Shown here piece by piece: positions 41,490-51,640 of a DNA stretch of 64,000 nucleotides (the first letter of the stretch is position 1; each line of letters opens with the position of its first letter). Origin of the DNA: TMED109 sp002684605 (GTDB taxonomy: Bacteria; Pseudomonadota; Alphaproteobacteria; TMED109); assembly GCA_913046335.1 (NCBI GenBank), contig CAJWSU010000002.1, positions 124,001 through 188,000 of the forward strand, given 5' to 3'. Made by a program: the position numbers and the translations under genes. Below the pieces are notes generated by a model. The model did not search any database and had not been told where the DNA came from. It saw only the letters and a list, made by a program, of their open reading frames with translations.

Positions 41490-43547
41490 TTGGTAAAACT
41501 ATTTGTAGATGATAAAGAAGTAGAAGTAGCTGATGGATCAACAGTTATGCAAGCGTGCGAAAAAATAGGAGAGGAAATACCTCGTTTTTGTTTTCATGAA
41601 AGGTTATCTATAGCAGGAAATTGCCGAATGTGTTTAGTCGAGGTAGAAGGAGCCCCTAAGCCAGTTGCAAGTTGTGCAATGCCGGCAGCTGAAGGTATGA
41701 AAATAATTACTAAATCAGATAAAGTAAAAATTGCAAGAGAAGGGGTAATGGAGTTTTTACTAATAAATCATCCTTTAGATTGTCCTATATGTGATCAGGG
41801 TGGAGAATGTGATTTACAAGATCAGGCATTATTTTATGGTAGAGGAGAAACTAGATATGAAGAAGATAAAAGGGCTGTAGATAATAAGCCTTTTGGACCA
41901 TTAATTAAAACTACTATGACAAGATGTATTCACTGTACCAGGTGTGTAAGGTTTATGGATGAAGTTGCAGGTGTTCATGATTTAGGTGCAATAGGAAGAG
42001 GAGAGGATATGGAAATAATAACTGACTCTCCAAATGGTTTAGGTGGAGAATTGTCAGGAAATATTATTGATCTTTGCCCAGTAGGCGCATTAACTTCTTC
42101 CCCTTATGCTTTTAAGGCAAGGCCATGGGAATTAACTAAAATAAATAGTATTGATGTGCTTGATGGATTAGGTTCAGCTATTGAAGTAGGTTGCAAAGAT
42201 GGGGAAGTTCTAAGAGTTTTGCCAAGATTAAATGAAGACATTAACGAAGAATGGTTAGGGGATAAGTCTAGATTTGCAATAGATGGTTTGGTTAACCAAA
42301 GATTAGATGCTCCTTATAAAAAAAATATAAAAGGTCATTTAGTGGCTTGCTCATGGGATGAAGCTTTTAAAACATTAGCCGAAAAGATTAAAAGTATAAA
42401 ATCTACAGAAATAGGCGCTTTAGTTGGAGATCAAGCATGTTTAGAATCTGTGGTTGCTTTAAAAGACTTGATGGCGCAATTTAATGTAGAGAATATTGAT
42501 TGTAGACCTATGGGATCAACGTTGCCTACGGAGATAAAAAATAGAAGTGGGTGGTTATTTAATCCAACTATATCAAGTATTGAAGAATGTGATTCAATAT
42601 TAATTATTGGAAGTCAACCGAGATACGAAGCAGCATTGTTAGATGCGCGTATAAGAAAAACTTGGCTTGCAAAAGGGTTGAAAATTTCAAGAATTGGAGG
42701 AGGGGATCCTTCTAGTTACCCTATAGAAGAATTAGGAAATGATATTGATATAATAGATCAAATATATAAAGGTAAACACTCATATAATAAAATATTAGAT
42801 TCTTCTAGTAAGCCTTTATTTATTATAGGAGAAAATGTTTTAAATAGAAAAGACGGATCTGGTATATTAGGCAGATTAAGAGAGGTAGCAAAGAAATATA
42901 ATTCATTTTCAAATAAATGGAATGGTTTAGCAATTTTGCATTATGCAGCTAGTAGAGTAGGTGCTTTAGAAATTGGTTTTGTTCCTTTTAATAAAGGTTT
43001 AAATACTAAAGGCATAATAGAAGGTGTTAGTAAAAATGATATTAAATTACTTTGGTTATTAGGTTCAGATGAACAAAACTTTAGTAATAAAAATAATACA
43101 TTTATTGTTTATCAAGGCCACCATGGCGATATAGGTGCAGAAAGCGCAGATTTAATTCTACCTGGTTCTGCATATACTGAGAAAGATGCAACTTACTTAA
43201 ATACAGAGGGCAGGGTACAAAGAACTAATGTAGCTGTTTCTCCGCCAGGTGAGGCAAGGGAAGATTGGAAAATAATTAGAGCATTTTCTAGCTATGTTAA
43301 TAAAACACTTCCTTATGATAATATATTTGAGCTTAGAGAAAGGATGTCAAAAATCAATAAATCCTTAATAATTGAAAACTCTTTAATTCAAGGTGATTTT
43401 AATGATATAGGCAATGTATCAATAAAACTATTAAATAAAATTTTAAAGCCAAAAAAGATTAATTATTTTATGACGTGTCCTATTTCTAGAGCTTCTGAAA
43501 CTATGGCCAAGTGCTCTATATCAAAAAGTGAAATGGTTAAAAAATGA
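41490..43547 (+). CDS. nuoG: NADH-quinone oxidoreductase subunit G
   Basis: A 685-residue iron-sulfur subunit. The [2Fe-2S] ligands are Cys34, Cys45, Cys48 and Cys62. The His/Cys cluster uses His94, Cys98, Cys101 and Cys107, and the [4Fe-4S] site is Cys146, Cys149, Cys152 plus a later cysteine in DLCPVG. A molybdopterin-fold domain without cofactor fills the rest. The start is TTG at 41490, which yields the exact family N-terminus MVKLFVDDKEVEV. It overlaps nuoH by 4 nt. Confidence 0.95.
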   Translation: MVKLFVDDKEVEVADGSTVMQACEKIGEEIPRFCFHERLSIAGNCRMCLVEVEGAPKPVASCAMPAAEGMKIITKSDKVKIAREGVMEFLLINHPLDCPICDQGGECDLQDQALFYGRGETRYEEDKRAVDNKPFGPLIKTTMTRCIHCTRCVRFMDEVAGVHDLGAIGRGEDMEIITDSPNGLGGELSGNIIDLCPVGALTSSPYAFKARPWELTKINSIDVLDGLGSAIEVGCKDGEVLRVLPRLNEDINEEWLGDKSRFAIDGLVNQRLDAPYKKNIKGHLVACSWDEAFKTLAEKIKSIKSTEIGALVGDQACLESVVALKDLMAQFNVENIDCRPMGSTLPTEIKNRSGWLFNPTISSIEECDSILIIGSQPRYEAALLDARIRKTWLAKGLKISRIGGGDPSSYPIEELGNDIDIIDQIYKGKHSYNKILDSSSKPLFIIGENVLNRKDGSGILGRLREVAKKYNSFSNKWNGLAILHYAASRVGALEIGFVPFNKGLNTKGIIEGVSKNDIKLLWLLGSDEQNFSNKNNTFIVYQGHHGDIGAESADLILPGSAYTEKDATYLNTEGRVQRTNVAVSPPGEAREDWKIIRAFSSYVNKTLPYDNIFELRERMSKINKSLIIENSLIQGDFNDIGNVSIKLLNKILKPKKINYFMTCPISRASETMAKCSISKSEMVKK

Positions 43548-44563
43548 TAGATTTTTTATATAGCCAGAATTTCATTACGTTTTTAATTATCATGCTAAAA
43601 ATAATTGCTTTAGTTGTACCTTTACTGGTAATAGTTGCATTCTTAACTTATGCAGAAAGAAAAGTTATTGCATCAGTTCAATTAAGAAAGGGTCCTAATG
43701 TGGTAGGTCCTTTTGGCCTTTTACAGCCTTTAGCGGATGGGCTTAAACTATTCTCTAAAGAAACTATATTTCCTACTGTATCAAATAAAATAGTTTTTTT
43801 ACTTGCTCCTATGATTGCTTTTTCTCTATCTATTGCGGCTTGGGCAGTCATACCTATATCAGATGGCTGGGTGATTTCTAATATTAATGTGGGCATTCTA
43901 TATCTTTTTGCAGTATCTTCATTATCGGTTTATGGAATTATAATGGCTGGTTGGGCCAGTAATTCTAAATATGCATTTATGGGAGCGCTTAGATCAGCAG
44001 CACAGATGGTATCATATGAAGTATCTATAGGGCTAGTTATTGTCACAGTTTTAGTATGTGTAGGATCATTGAATTTATCAGAAATTGTTTATGCTCAAAA
44101 ATCTACATGGTTTGTATTTCCATTATTTCCTATGTTTGTAGTTTTTTTTATTTCTGCATTGGCTGAAACTAATAGAGCACCTTTTGATTTGCCAGAAGAT
44201 GAATCGTCCTTAGTTGGAGGTTATTTTACAGAATATTCTTCAATGTTATTTGCAATGTTTTTCCTTGGTGAGTATGCAGCTATGATTATGATGAGTGGTA
44301 TGGCAACTATATTATTTTTAGGAGGATGGCTAGCTCCATTTAATATATCTATACTTAATATTATTCCGGGTTTTATATGGTTTTCTTTGAAAACATCTTT
44401 AATGCTGTTTGTATTTTTATGGGTAAGAGCAACTTTTCCAAGGTTTAGGTATGATCAACTCATGAGAATCGGATGGAAAGTATTTTTACCTTTTTCTTTA
44501 TTGTGGGTTGTTTTAACTTCGGGTTTTTTAATAATATTTAACTTACTGCCAGTTAGTGGTTAA
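43544..44563 (+). CDS. nuoH: NADH-quinone oxidoreductase subunit H
   Basis: A 339-residue membrane subunit with eight helices that joins the membrane arm to the quinone chamber. LTYAERKVIASVQLRKGPNVVGPFGLLQPLADGLKLFSKE near 34-73 and ALAETNRAPFDLPEDESSLVGGYFTEYSSM near 205-234 are the two signature loops, the latter with the acidic E-channel residues. The length and order are normal. Confidence 0.96.
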   Translation: MIDFLYSQNFITFLIIMLKIIALVVPLLVIVAFLTYAERKVIASVQLRKGPNVVGPFGLLQPLADGLKLFSKETIFPTVSNKIVFLLAPMIAFSLSIAAWAVIPISDGWVISNINVGILYLFAVSSLSVYGIIMAGWASNSKYAFMGALRSAAQMVSYEVSIGLVIVTVLVCVGSLNLSEIVYAQKSTWFVFPLFPMFVVFFISALAETNRAPFDLPEDESSLVGGYFTEYSSMLFAMFFLGEYAAMIMMSGMATILFLGGWLAPFNISILNIIPGFIWFSLKTSLMLFVFLWVRATFPRFRYDQLMRIGWKVFLPFSLLWVVLTSGFLIIFNLLPVSG

Positions 44564-44575
44564 GGGGTACGGTCT

Positions 44576-45064
44576 TTGAAAAAAATATATAGGTCTATAT
44601 GGTTCATGATTTTAGGAGAACTTTGTTCTGGTATGTTTTTAACATTAAAATATATGTTTAGGAAACCTGTAACAATAAACTATCCATTTGAAAAAGGTAA
44701 ATTAAGCCCCCGTTTTAGAGGAGAACATGCTCTTAGGCGTTACCCAAATGGAGAAGAACGGTGTATAGCTTGTAAGCTATGTGAGGCCGTTTGCCCCGCA
44801 CTAGCTATTACAATTGAATCTGAGCCAAGAGAAGATGATAGTAGAAGAACAACTAGATATGATATTGATATGACAAAATGTATTTACTGTGGATTATGTG
44901 AAGAAGCTTGTCCTGTTGATGCTATTGTTCAAGGGCCAAATTATGAGTTTGCAAAAGAAACTAGATCAGAATTATTATATGATAAGGCCAAGCTTTTAGA
45001 AAACGGAGATAGATGGGAATCTGTTTTATCAAAAAATATTCATGTAGATAAACAATTTAAGTAA
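44576..45064 (+). CDS. nuoI: NADH-quinone oxidoreductase subunit I
   Basis: A 162-residue ferredoxin-like subunit holding clusters N6a and N6b. The ligands are Cys63, 66, 69 and 73 (CIACKLCEAVCP) and Cys102, 105, 108 and 112 (CIYCGLCEEACP). It starts at TTG 44576, 12 nt after nuoH; starting at the internal ATG (Met11) would remove the amphipathic N-terminal helix normally present. The membrane-facing segment MFLTLKYMF precedes the clusters. Confidence 0.94.
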   Translation: MKKIYRSIWFMILGELCSGMFLTLKYMFRKPVTINYPFEKGKLSPRFRGEHALRRYPNGEERCIACKLCEAVCPALAITIESEPREDDSRRTTRYDIDMTKCIYCGLCEEACPVDAIVQGPNYEFAKETRSELLYDKAKLLENGDRWESVLSKNIHVDKQFK

Positions 45065-45083
45065 TAGCTAAGGTTTAATAAAA

Positions 45084-45689
45084 ATGCTTCCTTTTTTCTT
45101 TTATACATTTGGTATAATTTTAGTAGTTTCATCTATTATGGTAATAGTTACAAGAAATCCTGTTCATTCAGTATTTTTTCTAATTCTTGCTTTTTTTAAT
45201 GCAACAGGACTTTTTATTATAATGGGTGCTGAGTTTTTAGCTATGCTTCTTTTAGTTGTTTATGTTGGAGCTGTAGCTGTATTATTTTTATTTGTAGTTA
45301 TGATGTTAAATATAGACTTTAAAACCTTAAGAAAAGGAATGATTAAAAATGCTCCTTTAGGGATAATTATTGGAGGGGTTTTATTAGCAGAGATTGTTTT
45401 TTCTTTTGTTGGAATGAGATATGGCATTGATAATCAGCCAGGTAATCAATTATTTCTTGTTTTAGGAGAAGAAGAGAATACAAGAGCATTAGGGAAAGTG
45501 TTATATACAAATTATATTTATTTATTCCAATGTGCAGGTTTAATTCTTTTAGTAGCTATGATAGGTGCAATAGTATTGACTCATAGAAAGAGAGACAATT
45601 CAAAAAACCAAGATACTGTAAAGCAGATTCTTAGAAATAAGGAAGATACTTTAGAAATTAAAAAAGTAGAAATTGGAAAAGGAATATAA
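45084..45689 (+). CDS. nuoJ: NADH-quinone oxidoreductase subunit J
   Basis: A 201-residue membrane subunit with five helices. NPVHSVFFLILAFFNATGLF near 26-45 and GAEFLAMLLLVVYVGAVAVLFLFVVMML near 48-75 contain the pi-bulge helix region of complex I. The hydrophilic tail after residue 165 (HRKRDNSKNQD) is cytoplasmic. It follows nuoI by 19 nt and precedes nuoK by 2 nt. Confidence 0.95.
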   Translation: MLPFFFYTFGIILVVSSIMVIVTRNPVHSVFFLILAFFNATGLFIIMGAEFLAMLLLVVYVGAVAVLFLFVVMMLNIDFKTLRKGMIKNAPLGIIIGGVLLAEIVFSFVGMRYGIDNQPGNQLFLVLGEEENTRALGKVLYTNYIYLFQCAGLILLVAMIGAIVLTHRKRDNSKNQDTVKQILRNKEDTLEIKKVEIGKGI

Positions 45690-45691
45690 TA

Positions 45692-46003
45692 ATGTATCAA
45701 ATAAGCCTTACACATTATTTAATTTTAGCATCTATAATATTTACAATCGGTATATTTGGTGTATTTCTTAATAGAAAAAATCTAATTATAATATTAATGT
45801 CTATAGAACTTATGCTTTTGGCTGTAAATATTAATTTTATTGCCTTTTCAACTCATTTAAATATTATTTTAGGTCAAGTATTTGCTCTATTTATATTAAC
45901 AGTAGCAGCCGCAGAAGCGGCAATAGGCTTAGCTATTTTGGTCGTCTTCTTTAGGTCTAGAGGAACTATAGCTGTTGACGATGCTAATAGTATGAAAGGT
46001 TGA
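45692..46003 (+). CDS. nuoK: NADH-quinone oxidoreductase subunit K
   Basis: A 103-residue, three-helix membrane subunit. The glutamate in MSIELMLLAVNINFIAF and the one in TVAAAEAAIGLAILV are the conserved proton-path residues. The length equals the family norm. It is followed by nuoL after 1 nt. Confidence 0.96.
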   Translation: MYQISLTHYLILASIIFTIGIFGVFLNRKNLIIILMSIELMLLAVNINFIAFSTHLNIILGQVFALFILTVAAAEAAIGLAILVVFFRSRGTIAVDDANSMKG

Positions 46004-46004
46004 T

Positions 46005-47924
46005 ATGCTCACACTTTTAGTATTTTTACCATTAATAGGCTCTTTACTCAGTGGGCTTTTCCCATCATTTCTTGGAAAAAAAGGTGTTCTATGGGTTCCA
46101 ACAATTTTATGTTTAGTGTCTTTTATTTTTTCAGTGATATTACTTTTTAATGCTATATCTGGAGATTCTTATACAATTATATTGGGTAATTGGATAAATT
46201 CTGGAAATCTTAAAGTTAGCTGGGCTTTAAGGTTTGATATGTTAAGCGCTATGATGCTGTTGGTAGTTATGCTTGTATCTACTTTAGTACATATATATTC
46301 TATTGGTTACATGGACCATGACCCTCATAAAGCAAGATTTTTTTCTTACTTATCTTTGTTTACTTTTGCGATGCTAATGTTAGTAACTTCAAATAATTTC
46401 TTACAACTTTTTTTTGGGTGGGAAGGGGTTGGATTGTGCTCATATTTGTTAATAGGTTTTTGGTTTAAAAAACAAAGTGCAAATGCAGCAGCTATTAAGG
46501 CATTTTTAGTTAACAGGGTTGGAGATCTAGGATTAATACTAGGTATTGCGGCCATTTATTTTATAACTGGTAGTTTAGATTATGATATTGTTTTTAAGAG
46601 TGTCCCTTCAATATTAAATTTTAATATTACGCTATTTAATTATACGGTTCCTTGTATAGAAATAATCTGTTTTTTACTATTTATAGGGGCAATGGGTAAA
46701 TCAGCCCAAATTGGACTTCACACATGGTTAGCTGATGCAATGGAAGGTCCAACACCTGTATCTGCATTAATACATGCTGCTACTATGGTAACGGCCGGTG
46801 TATTTCTAGTTTCCAGATGTTCTCCTTTATTTGAATATGCTCCTGTAGCACTTAATTTTGTTATTCTTGTTGGAGCTTTAACTTCAATATTTGCAGCCTT
46901 CATTGCAATATCTCAAAACGATATAAAGAAGATTATTGCCTACTCAACTTGCAGTCAATTGGGTTATATGTTTTTTGCTTGTGGGGTTTCTGCATATTCT
47001 GCTGGAATGTTCCATCTAGTTACACATGCCTTTTTTAAGGCCTTACTTTTTTTAGGAGCAGGATCTATTATTCATGCTATGTCAGACGAGCAAGATATAA
47101 GAAAAATGGGAGGTCTAGCTAGAGCTTTACCTTATACATGTGCAGCCATGTGGATAGGATCTTTAGCTTTAGCTGGCCTACCTCCATTTGCGGGATTCTT
47201 TTCAAAAGATATTATATTAGAAGCTGCTTGGGGTCATCATAGTTTTAATGGATATATTGCTTTTTACTTAGGCTTATTAGCAGCATTTTTAACGGCTTTT
47301 TATTCGTGGAAAATATTATTTATGGTTTTTCATGGCAGCCCTAGAAGTGATATTAGTAAAGCTCATGAATCACCTTTATATATATTAATTCCCTTGTTTG
47401 TTTTATCAATTGGAGCTGTTCTATCAGGTTGGCTTGGTTATCCAATGGTAGATACGCATCACGATTTTTGGCAGGGAGCTATTTTAATATTAGATAATCA
47501 TAAAGCTTTAGTAAATGCACACCATGTTCCACTTCTAGTTAAACTATCTCCTATAATAGTAGCTTTGCTAGGTATAATTCTTGCATGGCTGTTTTATATT
47601 AGAAATACAAACCTTCCTTCTTTATTTTCAAATAAAGTTCTGTTCTTATATAAAGTATCTAAAAATAAATTTTGGTTTGATGAATTATATGAGTTAGTTC
47701 TTTGCAAACCTTTAAAAGCAATAGGTAATTTTTTATGGAATAAAGGAGATATAGGAGTAATAGATAAATTTGGACCAGATGGAATTACATATATTTGTAG
47801 AAAGTTTGCCTCTAAAGTTAAATCATTTCAGAGTGGATATGTTTACCATTATGCCTTTACAATGTTTTTTGGCTTAATTGCTTTATTTAGTTGGCAGTTT
47901 TTAAAATTTTTTGATTGGGTATAA
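46005..47924 (+). CDS. nuoL: NADH-quinone oxidoreductase subunit L
   Basis: A 639-residue antiporter-like proton-pumping subunit. FFGWEGVGLCSYLLIGFWF near 137-155, the lysine-bearing MGKSAQIGLHTWLADAMEGPTPVSALIHAATMVTAG near 230-265 and the discontinuous-helix region HAFFKALLFLGAGSIIHAM are diagnostic. The C-terminal lateral helix and last membrane anchor are present, so it is full length. nuoM follows after 3 nt. Confidence 0.96.
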   Translation: MLTLLVFLPLIGSLLSGLFPSFLGKKGVLWVPTILCLVSFIFSVILLFNAISGDSYTIILGNWINSGNLKVSWALRFDMLSAMMLLVVMLVSTLVHIYSIGYMDHDPHKARFFSYLSLFTFAMLMLVTSNNFLQLFFGWEGVGLCSYLLIGFWFKKQSANAAAIKAFLVNRVGDLGLILGIAAIYFITGSLDYDIVFKSVPSILNFNITLFNYTVPCIEIICFLLFIGAMGKSAQIGLHTWLADAMEGPTPVSALIHAATMVTAGVFLVSRCSPLFEYAPVALNFVILVGALTSIFAAFIAISQNDIKKIIAYSTCSQLGYMFFACGVSAYSAGMFHLVTHAFFKALLFLGAGSIIHAMSDEQDIRKMGGLARALPYTCAAMWIGSLALAGLPPFAGFFSKDIILEAAWGHHSFNGYIAFYLGLLAAFLTAFYSWKILFMVFHGSPRSDISKAHESPLYILIPLFVLSIGAVLSGWLGYPMVDTHHDFWQGAILILDNHKALVNAHHVPLLVKLSPIIVALLGIILAWLFYIRNTNLPSLFSNKVLFLYKVSKNKFWFDELYELVLCKPLKAIGNFLWNKGDIGVIDKFGPDGITYICRKFASKVKSFQSGYVYHYAFTMFFGLIALFSWQFLKFFDWV

Positions 47925-47927
47925 GTA

Positions 47928-49412
47928 ATGACTAGTTGGCCAATTTTATCATTAATGATTTTTATTCCTTTATTTGGAGCTTTTTTTATAAGTTTAATAG
48001 ATGGAGATGAGAGAACAGTTAATAAAAATACTAAGATGGTAGCTATGTGGACATCAATAGTAGTTTTTATTCTTTCTATCTTTGTTTGGATAAGTTTCCC
48101 GGGGTCTAATGGGTTTCATTTTGTTGAGGAAGTAAGTTTATTCTCTTCTTTAGGTATATCTTATAGATTAGGTATAGATGGAATATCTATGCTTTTTGTA
48201 GTTTTATCTGCCTTTTTGATTCCTATTTGTATATTAGCAAGCTGGAAATCTATTAAGTTTAGAGTAAAAGAGTATATGATACTATTCTTATTATTAGAAT
48301 CTCTAATGATAGGTACATTTTGTGCTCTAGATTTACTTTTATTTTATATTTTCTTTGAAGCTCTATTGATACCAATGTTTCTTATTATAGGTATATGGGG
48401 TGGTCCTAGAAGAGTCTATGCGGCTTTTAAATTCTTTTTATATACATTAGCAGGGTCAGTATTATTTTTAATAGCTATTATAATAATGGGATATAGTTCA
48501 GGAACATTTGATATAAGAGAATTATTAGAACATAATTTTTCTTATCAGCTCCAATTATTATTATGGCCAGCCTTATTTGCATCATTTGCTGTTAAAACTC
48601 CAATGTGGCCTTTTCATACATGGTTGCCAGATGCACATGTTGAAGCTCCAACCGCAGGTTCTGTAATTTTAGCTGGTGTTTTATTAAAAGTAGGCGGGTA
48701 TGGCTTTATTCGTTTTTCAATCCCCATGCTTCCTAATGCAAGTGAATATTATTCACCATTAGTATTTGTCCTTGGAATTATAGCAATTATTTATGCTTCC
48801 TTAGTAGCATTGATGCAAAAAGATATGAAAAAATTGATTGCATATTCTTCAGTTGCTCATATGGGTTATGTAACTATAGGTCTATTTACATTTAAAGAAG
48901 AAGGTATTGATGGAGCAATAATACAAATGCTAAGTCATGGATTAGTTTCTGCTGCTCTTTTTTTATGTATAGGTGTATTATATGATAGGATGCACACAAG
49001 AATGATTGCAGATTATGGTGGTGTAGTAAAAGTAATGCCTAAATTTGCATTAGTATTTATGGTTTTTATGCTTGCGTCGATAGGCTTGCCTGGAACAAGT
49101 GGTTTTGTAGGAGAGTTATTAGTATTGATAGCTGCCTATAAAGTAAGTGGATATTTAGCATTCGCTATAGGTTTAGGAATGATATTAGGAGCAGCATATA
49201 TGCTCTGGTTATATAAAAGAGTTATATTTGGAGACGTAGGAAATAAAAATATAGAAAAACTTACTGATATTGATAAAAGAGAATATATAATATTTATTCC
49301 AATTATTATTGGTGTTTTCTGGCTTGGAGTATATCCAGAAAGTTTTTCTATAGAATTTAAAGAGTCAGTAATTAATTTAGTAAGCTCTATTAATAATAGA
49401 ATCCTTAATTAG
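47928..49412 (+). CDS. nuoM: NADH-quinone oxidoreductase subunit M
   Basis: A 494-residue antiporter-like proton-pumping subunit. IFFEALLIPMFLIIGIWGG carries the conserved glutamate. FASFAVKTPMWPFHTWLPDAHVEAPTAGSVILAGVLLKVGGYG holds the lysine/histidine channel residues, and SVAHMGYVTIGLF follows. The C-terminus is normal. nuoN follows after 18 nt with a GGAG ribosome binding site. Confidence 0.96.
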   Translation: MTSWPILSLMIFIPLFGAFFISLIDGDERTVNKNTKMVAMWTSIVVFILSIFVWISFPGSNGFHFVEEVSLFSSLGISYRLGIDGISMLFVVLSAFLIPICILASWKSIKFRVKEYMILFLLLESLMIGTFCALDLLLFYIFFEALLIPMFLIIGIWGGPRRVYAAFKFFLYTLAGSVLFLIAIIIMGYSSGTFDIRELLEHNFSYQLQLLLWPALFASFAVKTPMWPFHTWLPDAHVEAPTAGSVILAGVLLKVGGYGFIRFSIPMLPNASEYYSPLVFVLGIIAIIYASLVALMQKDMKKLIAYSSVAHMGYVTIGLFTFKEEGIDGAIIQMLSHGLVSAALFLCIGVLYDRMHTRMIADYGGVVKVMPKFALVFMVFMLASIGLPGTSGFVGELLVLIAAYKVSGYLAFAIGLGMILGAAYMLWLYKRVIFGDVGNKNIEKLTDIDKREYIIFIPIIIGVFWLGVYPESFSIEFKESVINLVSSINNRILN

Positions 49413-49430
49413 TATATGTTGGAGAATTAA

Positions 49431-50891
49431 TTGAATTTTTTATCAAATGGGGTCGATATAAATCTAGTCTTCCCTGAAATATTTTTATCTATTTGGCTTC
49501 TTGTTTTTATTCCTTTAGGCGTATATTCAGGTGGAGAGAAGCAAAATCGTCAATCATATTTTACAATATTCTCTATAGTTGGTTTATTAGGAACATTATT
49601 AATTATTTTAATGGGAGATTACAGAGCTGCTAGAGGCTTTTTTGATTTAGTAGTTACTGATAGGCTTATTGTGTTTTTAAAGTCATTAGTAATCTTGACA
49701 GGTATAATGGTGCTAATAATTTCTGAAAAATATAGAACTATGACAAAGCTTTACCTTTTTGAATACCCAGTGTTAATACTTTTTTCAATTCTTGGCATGT
49801 TAGTTATGCTTTCTTCTAATGATTTTATTACTTTATATCTAGGTTTAGAGTTACAATCTTTAGCTTTATATGTCCTCGCATCTATAAAAAAAGATTCATT
49901 AAAGTCCTCTGAAGCTGGACTTAAATATTTTATTTTAGGGGCATTGGCATCTGGTTTCTTTTTGTATGGTGTCTCGTTATTATTTGGAATAACTGGTACA
50001 ACTTCATTTACCATGCTAAGTTCTAATACTTTAGGTTATTCTGATAACTCTCTATTATTAAATTTTTCGGTAGTCTTAATTTTATCTTCTATTGCTTTTA
50101 AGCTATCAATTGCTCCTTTTCACATGTGGACACCTGATGTTTATGAAGGTGCCCCAACATCTGTTACCGCATTTTTTTCGGTTGTGCCAAAAATAGCAGC
50201 AATTGGTGTTTTGATGAGAATATTATATATTGCTCTGATAGATGTTCATTTTATATGGCATCAATTAATTTTAATACTAGGTATGCTATCAATATTTGTA
50301 GGAGCTTTTGGTGCTTTACTGCAAATTAATATAAAGCGACTTATGGCATATAGTGCAATAAGTAATATTGGATTCATATTTTTAGCATTAAGTTTAGGGA
50401 GTCAGCTAGGACTAGAGGCATCTTTATTATATATTACAGTTTATACAGTATCTGCAGTGGGAGGTTTTGCTTTTATACTTTCTATGGAAAAAGATAGTAT
50501 TATGCTAAGTAATATTTCTAGTTTTGCAGGCTTATCAAAATCTAACCCTTTTTATGCAATATGTTTTAGTATAATCCTTCTGTCTTTAGCAGGTTTGCCA
50601 CCACTTGCGGGCTTTATAGCTAAATTTTATATATTTAAGGCAGTTATAATAGCTGATTATTTATGGTTTGCTGTCGTAGGTATTATGGGTAGTGTTATTT
50701 CTGCATATTATTATTTAAATATAGTGAAAGTTATGTTTTTAGATGAAGCAGAAGAAACTTTTAAAATTGAGACAAAAAAGAGCATTAAAATAATTCTTTT
50801 TATAAGTTCAATGCTAATTTTAACATTTTTAGTTTATGCAGATAGTTTGATTAGTTTTCTAACTTTTATCAGTAAAGCTATTATTTTGTGA
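49431..50891 (+). CDS. nuoN: NADH-quinone oxidoreductase subunit N
   Basis: A 486-residue antiporter-like proton-pumping subunit, the last of complex I. LGLELQSLALYVLASI near 137-152 contains the conserved glutamate. FKLSIAPFHMWTPDVYEGAPTSVTAFFS near 223-250 and YSAISNIGFIFLAL give the pumping-channel residues. The start is TTG at 49431. The stop overlaps the birA GTG by 4 nt, so birA is translationally coupled to the operon. Confidence 0.95.
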   Translation: MNFLSNGVDINLVFPEIFLSIWLLVFIPLGVYSGGEKQNRQSYFTIFSIVGLLGTLLIILMGDYRAARGFFDLVVTDRLIVFLKSLVILTGIMVLIISEKYRTMTKLYLFEYPVLILFSILGMLVMLSSNDFITLYLGLELQSLALYVLASIKKDSLKSSEAGLKYFILGALASGFFLYGVSLLFGITGTTSFTMLSSNTLGYSDNSLLLNFSVVLILSSIAFKLSIAPFHMWTPDVYEGAPTSVTAFFSVVPKIAAIGVLMRILYIALIDVHFIWHQLILILGMLSIFVGAFGALLQINIKRLMAYSAISNIGFIFLALSLGSQLGLEASLLYITVYTVSAVGGFAFILSMEKDSIMLSNISSFAGLSKSNPFYAICFSIILLSLAGLPPLAGFIAKFYIFKAVIIADYLWFAVVGIMGSVISAYYYLNIVKVMFLDEAEETFKIETKKSIKIILFISSMLILTFLVYADSLISFLTFISKAIIL

Positions 50892-51640
50892 GAAAATTAG
50901 ATAACTTAATTTCTGGTTATAAAGTTGTTGAATATGAAGAAGTAGATTCAACAATGATAACTCTCAAAGAATTAGCAATTTCTGGCTGCGATATTAATAC
51001 AGCAGTATGGGCAAAAAAACAGAGAATTGGGAGAGGTAGACATGGTCGTGAATGGTCTTCTCCAGAAGGAAACTTATATCTTTCTTTCTTAAGAAATTCA
51101 GAAAATGATAAATCTAAAAATATTTTTGCTCCTGTTTTTATTGTAGCTATAGTTATAGCACATTCTATAAAAGATTTATCATATAATAAGATAGTGCCCA
51201 ATATAAAATGGCCTAATGATATTCTTATAAAAAAAGCAAAAGTAGCAGGTATTTTGATTGAAAACATAGCTTTATCTAAAAGCCCTAATATATTAAATAT
51301 TGGCTTTGGAATTAATATAGTTTCAAATCCAACAAATACATTATATCCTGCTACTAATTTAAAGACGGAAGGTATAGAAACAAATTCAAAAGAATTTATA
51401 AAAGCTTTTTTCAAAAATTTAAAGTCATTTGAAGAAATTTATATTAGAGAAGGTATAAATGAAATATATAGAATATGGAGTTTGTTAGGTCATAAAATTG
51501 GAGAACCTATAAGTGTTAAAATAGGTGAAAAAAAAATATTTGGAAGTTTTAATGGATTAAATAAAGATGGTGGTCTATTGATTTTAGACAACGCAGGAAT
51601 AGAAAAAGTTGTTATGGCAGGAGATGTTTTTTTATTATGA
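50888..51640 (+). CDS. birA: biotin--[acetyl-CoA-carboxylase] ligase
   Basis: A 250-residue biotin protein ligase that attaches biotin to the carboxyl-carrier protein. GRGRHGREWSSPEGNLYLSFL is the adenylate-binding loop, KWPNDILIKKAKVAGILIE is the biotin-binding lysine region, and a C-terminal SH3-like cap follows. It lacks the N-terminal winged helix of bifunctional BirA, so it does not act as the bio repressor. The GTG start overlaps the nuoN stop, and the stop overlaps coaX by 4 nt. Confidence 0.93.
   Translation: MRKLDNLISGYKVVEYEEVDSTMITLKELAISGCDINTAVWAKKQRIGRGRHGREWSSPEGNLYLSFLRNSENDKSKNIFAPVFIVAIVIAHSIKDLSYNKIVPNIKWPNDILIKKAKVAGILIENIALSKSPNILNIGFGINIVSNPTNTLYPATNLKTEGIETNSKEFIKAFFKNLKSFEEIYIREGINEIYRIWSLLGHKIGEPISVKIGEKKIFGSFNGLNKDGGLLILDNAGIEKVVMAGDVFLL

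Noticed and set aside
50917..51414. Minus-strand open frame of 165 codons opposite birA
   Set aside because: Antisense shadow of a clear biotin ligase gene; the composition is a mirror of birA codons.
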